This document shows, piece after piece, positions 1 through 7,493 of a stretch of 20,510 nt of DNA. The notes under the pieces are model-generated. The model was not told the DNA's origin. It worked only from the letters and a program-made list of their open reading frames with translations, and searched no databases. The DNA is from Bacteroidales bacterium M2 (GTDB lineage: Bacteria > Bacteroidota > Bacteroidia > Bacteroidales > Muribaculaceae), in the NCBI GenBank assembly GCA_001689415.1, contig LUJM01000080.1, forward strand, positions 1-20,510. Direction: 5' to 3'. The translations under genes and the position numbers were made by a program. The first letter of the stretch is position 1, and each line of letters starts with the position of its first letter.

Positions 1-28
1 GTCACGAGTTCAATTCTCGTTCCCGCCA
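1..28 (+). tRNA. 3' end of a tRNA (amino acid not determined)
   Basis: Only the 3' third is inside the window. ACGAG (4-8) and CTCGT (16-20) form a 5-bp T stem around the loop TTCAATT (9-15), which fits the TTCRANY rule. TCCCGCC (21-27) would be the 3' acceptor strand and A28 the discriminator base. CCA is not encoded after it. The anticodon lies outside the window. The implied 5' acceptor strand is GGCGGGA, which is not enough to name the isoacceptor. Confidence 0.8.
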
Positions 29-53
29 CTACTTAATAAACCAATCACATCAT

Positions 54-87
54 AAAGCCGATAGCAGAGATATGCCATCGGCTTTTT
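54..87 (+). terminator. Rho-independent terminator after the tRNA
   Basis: AAAGCCGAT (54-62) pairs with ATCGGCTTT (77-85). After an A/C mismatch the stem continues with GCA (64-66) pairing TGC (73-75) around a 6-base loop, and the 3' arm ends in a run of five T (83-87). It ends 11 bases before the chosen pyrK start. An upstream in-frame ATG at 72 lies inside this hairpin, which argues against it as the pyrK start. Confidence 0.8.
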
Positions 88-98
88 CGTACTCTATT

Positions 99-863
99 AT
101 GAAGAAATATGATATAACGCTTCGGCTGTCGGCTATATCTCATCTACCTTCGGGATGGGTGGCTATTACATTGGAGCAGTTCGACGGGAGTCCGATGCCG
201 CAAATGCTCCCGGGGCAGTTTGTCGAGGTGGGGGTTGACCGCTCTCGAGTTCTTCTAAACCGTCCTATTTCTATTTACAATCGTACAGAGAACACTCTCG
301 AGTTGCTTGTTGCCCCTGTCGGGCGTGCGACTAAGGTGCTTGCCTCTTATCAGGTTGGCGACAGTCTGCATATCATAGGTCCGCTCGGTCATGGTTTTAC
401 ATCCGGTTTCGCCGCGGGTAGCCGAGTGCTGCTTGTTGGTGGCGGCGTGGGAATAGCACCTCTTTACTATCAGGCCCGTATGCTTGTTGATGCCGGTTGT
501 GATGTTCAGGTGGTGTTTGGTATGCGTACAGCTCCTGATGCCTGCATAATAGAGCGCTTTTCCGAGATTGCACCAATTCATATATGTACCGACGACGGTT
601 CGTGCGGTTTTCATGGACTTGTGACTCAGCATCCCCGTTTTGCGGCAGATTATGATTATGTGCAAGTCTGTGGCCCGAAACCTATGATGAAGGCAATTTA
701 TAAGGCAGCAAGCGAGCGAGGCCTTGCCGGAGAGGTGTCGCTCGAAAATATGATGGCGTGCGGCGTTGGTGCATGTCTGTGTTGTGTTGAAAAAACTGTC
801 AAGGGCAATGTGTGCGTTTGCAAAGAAGGCCCGGTATTTAATTTCGATATGTTGTCATGGTAG
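99..863 (+). CDS. pyrK: Dihydroorotate dehydrogenase electron-transfer subunit PyrK
   Basis: PyrK is the FAD and [2Fe-2S] subunit that carries electrons from the class 1B dihydroorotate dehydrogenase PyrD to NAD+ in cytoplasmic pyrimidine synthesis. The 254-residue product has the family's usual size. The FAD-binding RPISIYN is at residues 55-61, the nucleotide loop GGGVGIAP at 114-121 and CGPKPMM at 191-197. The iron-sulfur cysteines are C221, C226, C229 and probably C241. I chose the ATG at 99 over the in-frame ATG at 72, because the latter lies in the tRNA terminator hairpin and adds nine residues absent from the family. The stop overlaps the pyrD start by 7 bases, so the two are translated together. 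No promoter motif is visible between the tRNA and this gene. Confidence 0.93.
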   Translation: MKKYDITLRLSAISHLPSGWVAITLEQFDGSPMPQMLPGQFVEVGVDRSRVLLNRPISIYNRTENTLELLVAPVGRATKVLASYQVGDSLHIIGPLGHGFTSGFAAGSRVLLVGGGVGIAPLYYQARMLVDAGCDVQVVFGMRTAPDACIIERFSEIAPIHICTDDGSCGFHGLVTQHPRFAADYDYVQVCGPKPMMKAIYKAASERGLAGEVSLENMMACGVGACLCCVEKTVKGNVCVCKEGPVFNFDMLSW

Positions 864-1762
864 ATTTGTCAACCAGTCTCAATGGTCTTGAGCTTAAAAA
901 TCCCGTGCTGACGGCTTCGGGTACATTTGGTTTCGGCGAAGAATATGCCGACTTTATCGATCTCAATGCACTCGGCGGCTTTGTCGTAAAAGGAACAACG
1001 CTTGAGCCCCGTCAGGGAAATGATTATCCTCGAATGGCCGAAACACCTATGGGCATGCTGAATTGTGTTGGTCTGCAAAATGCCGGCGTTGATCATTTCA
1101 TTGCCGACAAATGGCCGTACCTCAAGGGTCTCGACTCTGTGCCTATTGTAAATGTGTCGGGCGCTAGAATCGAGGATTACGTAGCGTGTGCCGAGCGTCT
1201 TGCCGAACTTGAAGGTCTTAAGGCGATAGAGCTTAATATATCGTGCCCTAATGTGAAGCAGGGCGGTATGGCCTTTGGTACAACTTGCGATGGGGCAGCG
1301 TCGGTCGTAGAGGCTGTTCGCAGAGTATGGCCACGTCATTTAATGGTGAAGCTATCTCCGAACGTTACATCTATCGTAGATATTGCCAAGGCTGTAGAGG
1401 CTGCAGGTGCAGATTCTGTTTCGCTTATCAATACACTTCTTGGCATGGCTATTGACGTGGAGCGCCGTAAGCCGATACTGTCGACGATAACCGGCGGCCT
1501 TTCGGGTCCGGCAGTCAAGCCTGTCGCCGTACGTATGGTATGGCAGGTGGCTCATGCCGTTTCTGTGCCGGTTGTCGGACTTGGCGGCATCATGAGTGCG
1601 GCCGATGCGCTTGAGTTTATTATGGCCGGAGCGAGTGCAATCCAGGTTGGTACAGCCAACTTTGTCAACCCCCGCGTGACTATGGATATTATCGAAGGAC
1701 TTACAGACTACTGCAACAGGCACGGCGTAGACCGATTAATGGACCTCAGAGGCATAATTTGA
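857..1762 (+). CDS. pyrD: Dihydroorotate dehydrogenase, class 1B catalytic subunit
   Basis: This FMN enzyme oxidises dihydroorotate to orotate, the fourth step of UMP synthesis, and passes electrons to PyrK. The 301 residues match the class 1B size. NISCPN (127-132) carries the catalytic Cys130 typical of class 1 enzymes; class 2 enzymes use Ser. KLSPNV (165-170) supplies the FMN-contacting lysine. INT (191-193), GGLSG (213-217), GLGGI (241-245) and QVGTA (263-267) are the flavin phosphate and barrel motifs. The directly overlapping pyrK confirms the 1B subclass. It is followed by an AT-rich spacer with no clear terminator and a new promoter for queF. Confidence 0.96.
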   Translation: MVDLSTSLNGLELKNPVLTASGTFGFGEEYADFIDLNALGGFVVKGTTLEPRQGNDYPRMAETPMGMLNCVGLQNAGVDHFIADKWPYLKGLDSVPIVNVSGARIEDYVACAERLAELEGLKAIELNISCPNVKQGGMAFGTTCDGAASVVEAVRRVWPRHLMVKLSPNVTSIVDIAKAVEAAGADSVSLINTLLGMAIDVERRKPILSTITGGLSGPAVKPVAVRMVWQVAHAVSVPVVGLGGIMSAADALEFIMAGASAIQVGTANFVNPRVTMDIIEGLTDYCNRHGVDRLMDLRGII

Positions 1763-1833
1763 GGGACTTTAAACGAGGAATTGTAAAAAAATTAGGTTTT
1801 TATCATAATTTTGAGGCATTTTATATGATTTTT

Positions 1834-1864
1834 TTTGCGGGTTGCAAAATAATTTGTATGTTTG
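1834..1864 (+). promoter_or_regulatory. Bacteroidota-type promoter for queF-queC
   Basis: TTTG (1834-1837) and TATGTTTG (1857-1864) are separated by 19 bases. This matches the -33 TTTG / -7 TAnnTTTG pattern of the main Bacteroidota sigma factor. Transcription would begin a few bases downstream, near 1870, just before the hairpin at 1875-1911. This leaves a leader of about 65 bases before queF. Confidence 0.75.
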
Positions 1865-1874
1865 CCAAATAAAA

Positions 1875-1911
1875 TCCCTCTATAAGTGACATACAGCGCA
1901 CTTGGGAGGGG
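1875..1911 (+). promoter_or_regulatory. Hairpin in the queF leader (possible regulatory element)
   Basis: CCCTC (1876-1880) pairs with GAGGG (1906-1910), and AAGTG (1884-1888) pairs with CACTT (1899-1903). G-T pairs can bridge the two helices around a bulged A1882, leaving a 10-base loop (1889-1898). No T run follows, so it is not a terminator. Its place at the very 5' end of a queuosine-gene mRNA suggests regulation or mRNA stabilisation. I cannot match it to a known preQ1 riboswitch class by eye. Confidence 0.45.
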
Positions 1912-1935
1912 CTAAAGAAAGGATTGTTAATCATT

Positions 1936-2415
1936 ATGTCTCGTAAAAAAGAAGAATTATCATCATGTACTCTTCTGGGGTCAGCCGGTACGAAGTATCC
2001 TACCGACTATGCTCCCGAGATGCTCGAGACGTTTAAAAATAATCATCCCGAGCACGACTATCTTGTATCTCTCGATTGCCCCGAGTTCACTTCATTATGC
2101 CCTAAAACGGGTCAGCCGGACTTCGGTCATATAGTAATCAACTATATCCCCGATATCGAAATGGTAGAAAGCAAGAGCTTGAAGCTATATTTGTTTAGCT
2201 TTCGTAATCATGGCGATTTTCATGAAGACTGTGTGAATATAATAATGAAAGACCTTGTGGCCTTGATGCGTCCCCGTTATCTCGAAGTGCGCGGCGATTT
2301 TAATCCGCGCGGAGGTATCTCTATTATCCCGTTTGCTAACTATGGCGATGCCGACCACCAGGACCTGGTGCGTCAGCGACTTCTCGCAGCCTTCCCAGAT
2401 ACATTTAAGAAATGA
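1936..2415 (+). CDS. queF: NADPH-dependent 7-cyano-7-deazaguanine reductase QueF
   Basis: QueF reduces the nitrile of preQ0 to the amine preQ1, a step in making the tRNA base queuosine. It is the short single-domain type, 159 residues. Residue numbers coincide with Bacillus subtilis QueF as I recall it: nucleophile Cys55 in SLCPKTGQPDF, Asp62, and His96-Glu97 in DFHED. The QueF signature ESKSLKLY starts near residue 78. A TTG at 1924 is also in frame, but the ATG at 1936 gives the more usual start. Its stop overlaps the queC start (ATGA), coupling consecutive pathway enzymes. The other queuosine genes (queD, queE) are not in the window. Confidence 0.95.
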   Translation: MSRKKEELSSCTLLGSAGTKYPTDYAPEMLETFKNNHPEHDYLVSLDCPEFTSLCPKTGQPDFGHIVINYIPDIEMVESKSLKLYLFSFRNHGDFHEDCVNIIMKDLVALMRPRYLEVRGDFNPRGGISIIPFANYGDADHQDLVRQRLLAAFPDTFKK

Positions 2416-3080
2416 GCCGACCGACTAAGAACGCACTTATAGTTCTCTCCGGAGGCATGGATTCTGTTACCATGCTCTATGAATATGCGCCGGAAATCGA
2501 TCTTGCCGTCAATTTCTCGTACGGATCGAACCACAATGCCCGTGAACTCGAGTGTGCGAGGTATCACTGTAATAAACTCGGTATCGAACTTGTAGAAATC
2601 GATTTGTCGTTTATCGGCAGCAATTTCCATAGTTCGCTTCTCGAAGGGCCGGATGCAATACCCGAAGGTGATTATGATTTCGACAATATGAAATCAACAG
2701 TAGTTCCATTTCGCAATGGAATAATGCTTGCCGCAGCCGCCGGGCTTGCAGAGAGCAGGGGGTTGTCGGCGCTGATGATAGCCAACCATGCCGGTGACCA
2801 TGCCCTTTATCCTGACTGTCGCGATGTATTTGTGAAGGCGATGTCCGAGGCTGTCAAAGCCGGAACATACGACGGCATTGTTGTAAAGGCTCCTTATACA
2901 TTGCTCAGTAAAGTGGATATCGCTACGCGAGGCAAACGACTCGGTATTGATTACTCGACCACGTACTCGTGCTACCGCGGCCTTGAGAAACACTGTGGCC
3001 GTTGCGGTACATGTCGCGAGCGCCGCCAGGCACTTGCAGGGGCCGGAATAGTCGATACAACCGAGTATGAAGACGAATAA
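2412..3080 (+). CDS. queC: 7-cyano-7-deazaguanine synthase QueC
   Basis: QueC converts 7-carboxy-7-deazaguanine to preQ0 using ATP and ammonia, the step just before QueF. The PP-loop ATP site SGGMDS is at residues 13-18. Four cysteines near the C-terminus, C187, C195, C198 and C201 (C-x7-C-x2-C-x2-C), form the zinc site typical of the family. The length of 222 residues is normal. Instead of the common YGQ-x-H the protein has YGSNH (37-41). It overlaps queF by 4 bases and is the second gene of that transcript. Confidence 0.95.
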   Translation: MSRPTKNALIVLSGGMDSVTMLYEYAPEIDLAVNFSYGSNHNARELECARYHCNKLGIELVEIDLSFIGSNFHSSLLEGPDAIPEGDYDFDNMKSTVVPFRNGIMLAAAAGLAESRGLSALMIANHAGDHALYPDCRDVFVKAMSEAVKAGTYDGIVVKAPYTLLSKVDIATRGKRLGIDYSTTYSCYRGLEKHCGRCGTCRERRQALAGAGIVDTTEYEDE

Positions 3081-3124
3081 AAACGTGAACATCAACATAT
3101 TTCCAACTCTTTAAAAATCAGTCC

Positions 3125-3298
3125 ATGGAAGCATTACTCCAACAGATTAAAGAGGCTTATGAAGCCTTCAGTGCAGATGCTGCTCTCCAGCAGGAAAAAG
3201 GTAACAAAGCAGCAGGTACTCGTGCCCGCAAAGCTTCACTCCAGCTCGAGAAACTCATGAAAGAATTCCGCAAGGCATCTCTTGAAGCTGCAAAGTAA
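3125..3298 (+). CDS. Small Hc1-like (histone H1-like) protein
   Basis: This 57-residue ORF runs from ATG 3125 to TAA 3296-3298. It is almost entirely helix-forming, rich in Lys, Ala, Gln and Glu, with a basic centre (KGNKAAGTRARKAS, residues 25-38) and KLMKEFRKAS (43-52). I recognise this as the short Bacteroidota protein usually named histone H1 or Hc1-like, so DNA binding is plausible but is inferred from the family name. It lacks the long lysine-rich tail of chlamydial Hc1. It sits 44 bases after queC, and a strong terminator 20 bases beyond its stop closes the unit before dnaN. Confidence 0.8.
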   Translation: MEALLQQIKEAYEAFSADAALQQEKGNKAAGTRARKASLQLEKLMKEFRKASLEAAK

Positions 3299-3318
3299 CA
3301 TCACTGCCTCAAAGCTAT

Positions 3319-3359
3319 AGCGTCGTGAAACGGTTTGTCCGTTTTGCGACGCTGTTTTT
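3319..3359 (+). terminator. Strong Rho-independent terminator
   Basis: The 15-base arms 3319-3333 and 3339-3353 pair fully (two of the pairs are G-T) around the loop TTTGT, and TTTTT follows at 3355-3359. It separates the queF-queC-Hc1 unit from dnaN. Confidence 0.9.
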
Positions 3360-3361
3360 AA

Positions 3362-3393
3362 TTTGTTACATTGCGTAATTATGCTTAAATTTG
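3362..3393 (+). promoter_or_regulatory. Bacteroidota-type promoter for the dnaN operon
   Basis: TTTG (3362-3365) and TAAATTTG (3386-3393) are separated by 20 bases, an excellent fit to the -33/-7 pattern. Transcription would start near 3400, leaving about 55 bases of AT-rich leader before dnaN. It begins directly after the upstream terminator. Confidence 0.75.
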
Positions 3394-3455
3394 TAGGTTG
3401 AAATACTAATGTTGCATTAGTCCACGTTCTGAAAATAAAATAAACATCTATAGAT

Positions 3456-4583
3456 ATGAAATTCAACGTTTCGAGCAAAGCTCTATACAATGCCACCTCA
3501 GCAGTGAGCAAGGTTATTAATTCGAAAAATACCCTTGCCATCCTCGATAATTTCCTTATCAACCTGAGTGGAAACATACTCACAATCACCGGTAGTGACC
3601 AGGAGAACGCTCTCACTGCCCGCATAGAGGTAGAGAAAGCAAAAGGCGACGGAAGTGTCTGCCTTGGTGCCCGCCGACTGGTAGAGCTTCTTAAGGCAAT
3701 CCCCGACCAGGGTGTCACCGTAGACCTCAACGAGGATACGCTCGAGATGCAACTTACATACCAAAGCGGTCACTATTCGTTTGTTGGCCTTCCCGCAAAT
3801 CAGTACCCCGAGTTTGCTCCAGAGAGCGCAGGTGAGCCGATTTCGTTCAGCATCGCAACTGAGCAGATGATTGCCGGACTTGACAATACGATGTTTGCCG
3901 TAAGTAATGACGAATATCGTATAATCATGCAGGGTGTGCTGTTTGACATCGCTCCCGAAAGCATCACTTTCGTTGCTACAGATACCCGTAAGCTCGTGCG
4001 CTATATCGATAAACGCACAGCCCCCGGAGTTACCGGCAGCTGCGTCATTCCCTCGAAACCGGCCAACATCATCAAGAATGTTTTTGCCAAGGATGAAACT
4101 CTCAATATCACGATGAACAGCCGCAGCGCTGTAATCGAGAGTGGTAACTTCACCTTCCAGTGCACATTCCTCAATGGTAACTATCCGGACTACAACCGCG
4201 TGATTCCTCGCAACAACACCAACGTTCTCAACGTAGACCGTGCCGGTTTGCTCGATGCAGTACGCCGTGTTGCAATATTTGTTGAAGTAGACGGCGGCCT
4301 CGAAAAGTTCCGTATCACTCCCGAGTCTATCCTCATCAAGAGCAACGACCCGAGCCTCTGCACCAGCGCTCGCGAGCAGGTACCTTGCTCTTATACAGGT
4401 AATGAGCTTACAATCGGCTTCAACGCATCGTACCTCACCGAGATTCTCAACACAATCAAGAGCCCTGAAGTAATCGTTAACCTCGGCGATGCCGGCCGCC
4501 CCGGTGTATTCCGTCCGAGCGAAGAGCCCGACAATACCGAGCTTGTGATGCTTCTTATGCCCATGACTGTAGGTGAATTTTAA
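3456..4583 (+). CDS. dnaN: DNA polymerase III beta sliding clamp
   Basis: The beta clamp forms a ring around DNA and tethers the replicative polymerase and repair proteins. The 375-residue product covers the three repeated clamp domains, starting MKFNVSSKAL and ending in LLMPMTVGEF, the usual clamp C-terminal strand. GLPANQYPEFA near residue 110 is the typical end of domain 1. The gene has its own promoter and is followed after 6 bases by an exonuclease gene, so it heads a replication and repair transcript. It is not next to dnaA here, as is common in Bacteroidota. A nearly full-length antisense reading frame overlaps it but is a coding shadow. Confidence 0.96.
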   Translation: MKFNVSSKALYNATSAVSKVINSKNTLAILDNFLINLSGNILTITGSDQENALTARIEVEKAKGDGSVCLGARRLVELLKAIPDQGVTVDLNEDTLEMQLTYQSGHYSFVGLPANQYPEFAPESAGEPISFSIATEQMIAGLDNTMFAVSNDEYRIIMQGVLFDIAPESITFVATDTRKLVRYIDKRTAPGVTGSCVIPSKPANIIKNVFAKDETLNITMNSRSAVIESGNFTFQCTFLNGNYPDYNRVIPRNNTNVLNVDRAGLLDAVRRVAIFVEVDGGLEKFRITPESILIKSNDPSLCTSAREQVPCSYTGNELTIGFNASYLTEILNTIKSPEVIVNLGDAGRPGVFRPSEEPDNTELVMLLMPMTVGEF

Positions 4584-4589
4584 TAGCAG

Positions 4590-5369
4590 ATGAAACTCCA
4601 ACTTACCCGTCCGCTGGTGTTTTTCGACCTCGAGACTACCGGCACAAATGTTACCTCTGACCGTATCGTCGAGATTTCATTTGTAAAGCTTATGCCCGAT
4701 GGGCGTATTATAGAAAAGACTCGCCGTATAAACCCCGAGATGCATATTCCCGAGGAATCGACTGCGGTGCATCATATCACCGACGAAGATGTGGCCAACG
4801 AGCCGACTTTCCGTCAGATTGCAAACTCGCTTGCCCAGCAGTTAAGCAATTGTGATATCGCCGGATTCAACAGCAACCGCTTCGACGTGCCGCTTCTCGA
4901 CCAGGAGTTTGAGCGCGTTGGCGTTGACTTTGATATCTCTAAAGCGCGTATGGTCGATGTACAGACCATATATCATAAGAAGGAGCCTCGAACACTTGTC
5001 GCCGCCTACAAATATTATTGCGGAAAAGACCTCGAGGAAGCCCATAGTGCGCTTGCCGACACACGTGCGACTATGGAAGTCCTTCTTGCCCAGCTTGAGC
5101 GCTACGATGATGTGCCCACTGAAATTGGCGCACTTGCCGAATACGCTTCGGCAAACCGCAATGTTGATATCATGGGGCGTATGATTTACGATGAAAAAGG
5201 GCGCGAGGTTATCAATTTCGGAAAATACAAAGGTCGTATAGCCGAAGATGTGCTTGCCACTGACAACGGGTACTATAGCTGGATAATGGGTGGCGATTTC
5301 CCCCGCAATACCAAGAAAGCCTTTACACGGGTGTTCCTGCGAACTAAAAAGAATAATGCAAAATCTTAA
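4590..5369 (+). CDS. DnaQ-like 3'-5' exonuclease with C-terminal DUF3820-like region
   Basis: The N-terminal domain is a DEDDh exonuclease of the DNA polymerase III epsilon type. DLETTG gives D13 and E15, the ExoII stretch NSNRFD gives D99, and HSALADTRA gives H152 and D157. The last 60 residues (about 198-255, with NFGKYKG at 209-215 and YYSWIM at 229-234) resemble the small DUF3820 domain often attached to such exonucleases. Proofreading with the nearby clamp gene is plausible, though it could instead act in repair or RNA turnover. The 259 residues appear intact. It starts 6 bases after dnaN, and its 3' end overlaps the coaBC start by 14 bases. Confidence 0.9.
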   Translation: MKLQLTRPLVFFDLETTGTNVTSDRIVEISFVKLMPDGRIIEKTRRINPEMHIPEESTAVHHITDEDVANEPTFRQIANSLAQQLSNCDIAGFNSNRFDVPLLDQEFERVGVDFDISKARMVDVQTIYHKKEPRTLVAAYKYYCGKDLEEAHSALADTRATMEVLLAQLERYDDVPTEIGALAEYASANRNVDIMGRMIYDEKGREVINFGKYKGRIAEDVLATDNGYYSWIMGGDFPRNTKKAFTRVFLRTKKNNAKS

Positions 5370-6567
5370 AGGTAAACATGTCATACTGGGTATAAGCGGC
5401 GGTATTGCCGCTTATAAAAGTGTGGTTCTGCTGCGCGAATTTGTAAAAGCCGGAGCAGAAGTGCAGGTTATCATTACCCCTAACGGCAAGCAGTTTATAA
5501 CGCCTGTTACATTGTCGTCGTTGTCCGGAAAACCTGTTATAAGCGAGTTTTTTACAGCAAATACAGGCGAGTGGCATTCGCATGTCGACCTCGGTCTCTG
5601 GGCCGATGCCATGGTGATAGCTCCGGCGACAGCTTCGACTATCGCAAAAATGGCAAATGGTGTTGCCGACAATATGCTCGTAACATCATATCTTTCGGCT
5701 CGTTGCCCGGTGTTCGTTGCACCGGCAATGGACCTTGATATGATGTCGCATCCTACAACAACCCGTAATCTCGCCACACTCAAGGCCGACGGCGTGCATA
5801 TCATCGAACCCGAGGTTGGAGAGCTTGCAAGTCACCTTGTGGGTCGCGGACGCATGGAGGAACCTCAATGTATAGCCAAGGTCTTGGATAATTTCTTTTC
5901 TCCTCAAGAACTATCTCTGAAAGGAAAGAAGGTGATGATTACCGCAGGCCCTACAGTAGAGCGGATTGACCCTGTAAGGTATATAAGCAATTTTTCTACA
6001 GGAAAGATGGGCTTTGCCCTTGCAGAAGAGGCTGCTCGTAGAGGTGCAAATGTAGCATTGGTATGCGGCCCGTGTGGTTTGCATTGCGAAAACCCCGCTG
6101 TGACAAAAATCGATGTAGAGAGTGCCAGGGAGATGCTTGAAGCCGCCGAGCGCGAATTTAAGGATGCAGATATAGCCATAATGGCGGCTGCTGTTGCCGA
6201 CTATGCCCCGGCGCATTTCCGCGACAAAAAAATTAAGCGTGAGCACGAAGATGTAGAGTCTATCGCCCTTGTCAAGAACCCTGATATCGCCGCCACTCTT
6301 GGAAAGTCAAAAAGGGACGGGCAGGTGTTGGTTGGTTTTGCTCTCGAAACCGACAACGGCAAGGTAAATGCCGAAGAAAAACTAAGTCGCAAGAATCTCG
6401 ACATGATTGTACTAAATAGTCTTGCCGATGCCGGTGCCGGATTCGGTACGGACACAAACAAAGTGAGCGTATTCTTTGCCGACAGCAATTTGGAGACACT
6501 CGATTTTGCCCTTAAGAGCAAGGCCGAAGTAGCCGCTGATATTTTTGACTGCATACAGAAACTATGA
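5356..6567 (+). CDS. coaBC: Bifunctional phosphopantothenoylcysteine decarboxylase / phosphopantothenate-cysteine ligase
   Basis: CoaBC joins cysteine to 4'-phosphopantothenate (CoaB) and decarboxylates the product (CoaC) in CoA synthesis. The flavoprotein CoaC half is residues 1 to about 185: GISGGIAAYKS (12-22), the active-site His in HSHVDLG (74-80), and PATASTIAKMANG (90-102). The CoaB half starts at KKVMITAGPT (191-200) and includes NFSTGKMG (212-219), AAVADYAP (278-285) and LVKNPDI (305-311). Two CoaC motifs deviate: PAMNxxMW reads PAMDLDMM (123-130), and the clamp usually written ACGxxGxGRM reads ASHLVGRGRM (158-167) with no cysteine. I chose the ATG at 5356; a longer frame from 5290 adds residues not in the family. 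It overlaps both neighbours. Confidence 0.94.
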   Translation: MQNLKGKHVILGISGGIAAYKSVVLLREFVKAGAEVQVIITPNGKQFITPVTLSSLSGKPVISEFFTANTGEWHSHVDLGLWADAMVIAPATASTIAKMANGVADNMLVTSYLSARCPVFVAPAMDLDMMSHPTTTRNLATLKADGVHIIEPEVGELASHLVGRGRMEEPQCIAKVLDNFFSPQELSLKGKKVMITAGPTVERIDPVRYISNFSTGKMGFALAEEAARRGANVALVCGPCGLHCENPAVTKIDVESAREMLEAAEREFKDADIAIMAAAVADYAPAHFRDKKIKREHEDVESIALVKNPDIAATLGKSKRDGQVLVGFALETDNGKVNAEEKLSRKNLDMIVLNSLADAGAGFGTDTNKVSVFFADSNLETLDFALKSKAEVAADIFDCIQKL

Positions 6568-7493
6568 TTGTATCACACTCTCTCCTACGCCGAAGCCTGA
6601 TTGCGGTATGCTTGACACTGCTTTCGCCGTTTCTTGCCATTGGTCAGGAACTTAAATGCGATGTTACTGTTAATGCCGATCAGATTTCGGGTAACAAACA
6701 AGTTTTTGAGACTCTCAAACAAGCGATAAGCGACTATGTAAATACCACAACGTTTACAAACACGCAGTTTGCCACAAATGAAAAAATTGAGTGTCGACTG
6801 TTTCTTACTGTAAAGGAATATGTCGATGACACATTCAAAGGCGATTTGCAGGTTCAGTCGCTCAGACCGGTCTATAATAGCAGCTACACTTCGTCGTTGA
6901 TCAACTTCAAGGATACTAAGATAGAGTTTACATATCGCGAAAACGAGCCGCTGGTTTTCTCAGTCAATAATATGGAAAGTCAGCTTACGCAGATACTGAA
7001 TTTCTATGCTTATCTGATACTCGCTGTTGATTTCGATTCTTTTTCACCCCATGGCGGCGATCCGTATTTCGACCGCTTGTCGATGATTGTTCAGCAAGCT
7101 CAATCGTCCGGCGAAACCGGCTGGAAAGCATTTGAGGACAATAAGAACCGAAGTGCTGTTCTATCGGCATTTACCGATCCGGCAACGGCAGAACTTCGCG
7201 ATATGATATATAAGTACCATCGCCAGGGCCTCGATCAGATGTCGGTATCGGTCGACAAAGGTCGTGCGGCAGTAACGCAGAGTCTCGAAACTATCAAGAA
7301 AGTACACGAAGTAGCGCCCATGTCGGTAGCACTGTCATTGTTTAAAGATGCCAAGCTCGACGAGCTTGTGAACATTTATTCAAAAGCGCCGGCCGACGAG
7401 CGCAGCAAAGTATACAATATGCTCGAGCCTATTTATCCTACCGAGAGCGAAAGGCTTGAAAAGATTAAGAAAGGACAAGAGAATCAAAGATGA
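6564..7493 (+). CDS. DUF4835 family exported protein
   Basis: This is a 309-residue protein of unknown function that I recognise as DUF4835, a Bacteroidota family usually found between coaBC and recN. Residues 1-27 form a signal peptide with a basic start and a hydrophobic core, with probable cleavage in AIG-QEL, so the mature protein should lie in the periplasm or envelope. QELKCDVTVNADQI after the cleavage point and the region around residues 115-185 are the parts I associate with the family. ATGA overlaps join it to coaBC before and recN after, so it is translationally coupled to cytoplasmic enzymes with no obvious shared role. Confidence 0.85.
   Translation: MIVSHSLLRRSLIAVCLTLLSPFLAIGQELKCDVTVNADQISGNKQVFETLKQAISDYVNTTTFTNTQFATNEKIECRLFLTVKEYVDDTFKGDLQVQSLRPVYNSSYTSSLINFKDTKIEFTYRENEPLVFSVNNMESQLTQILNFYAYLILAVDFDSFSPHGGDPYFDRLSMIVQQAQSSGETGWKAFEDNKNRSAVLSAFTDPATAELRDMIYKYHRQGLDQMSVSVDKGRAAVTQSLETIKKVHEVAPMSVALSLFKDAKLDELVNIYSKAPADERSKVYNMLEPIYPTESERLEKIKKGQENQR

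Noticed and set aside
72..98. Upstream in-frame ATG giving a 263-residue PyrK
   Set aside because: This ATG lies inside the terminator hairpin, and the nine extra residues are not part of the family.
3498..4601. Long antisense reading frame (367 codons) opposite dnaN
   Set aside because: It mirrors dnaN codon use, has no recognisable family motif and would cover a well-supported essential gene. It is a coding shadow.
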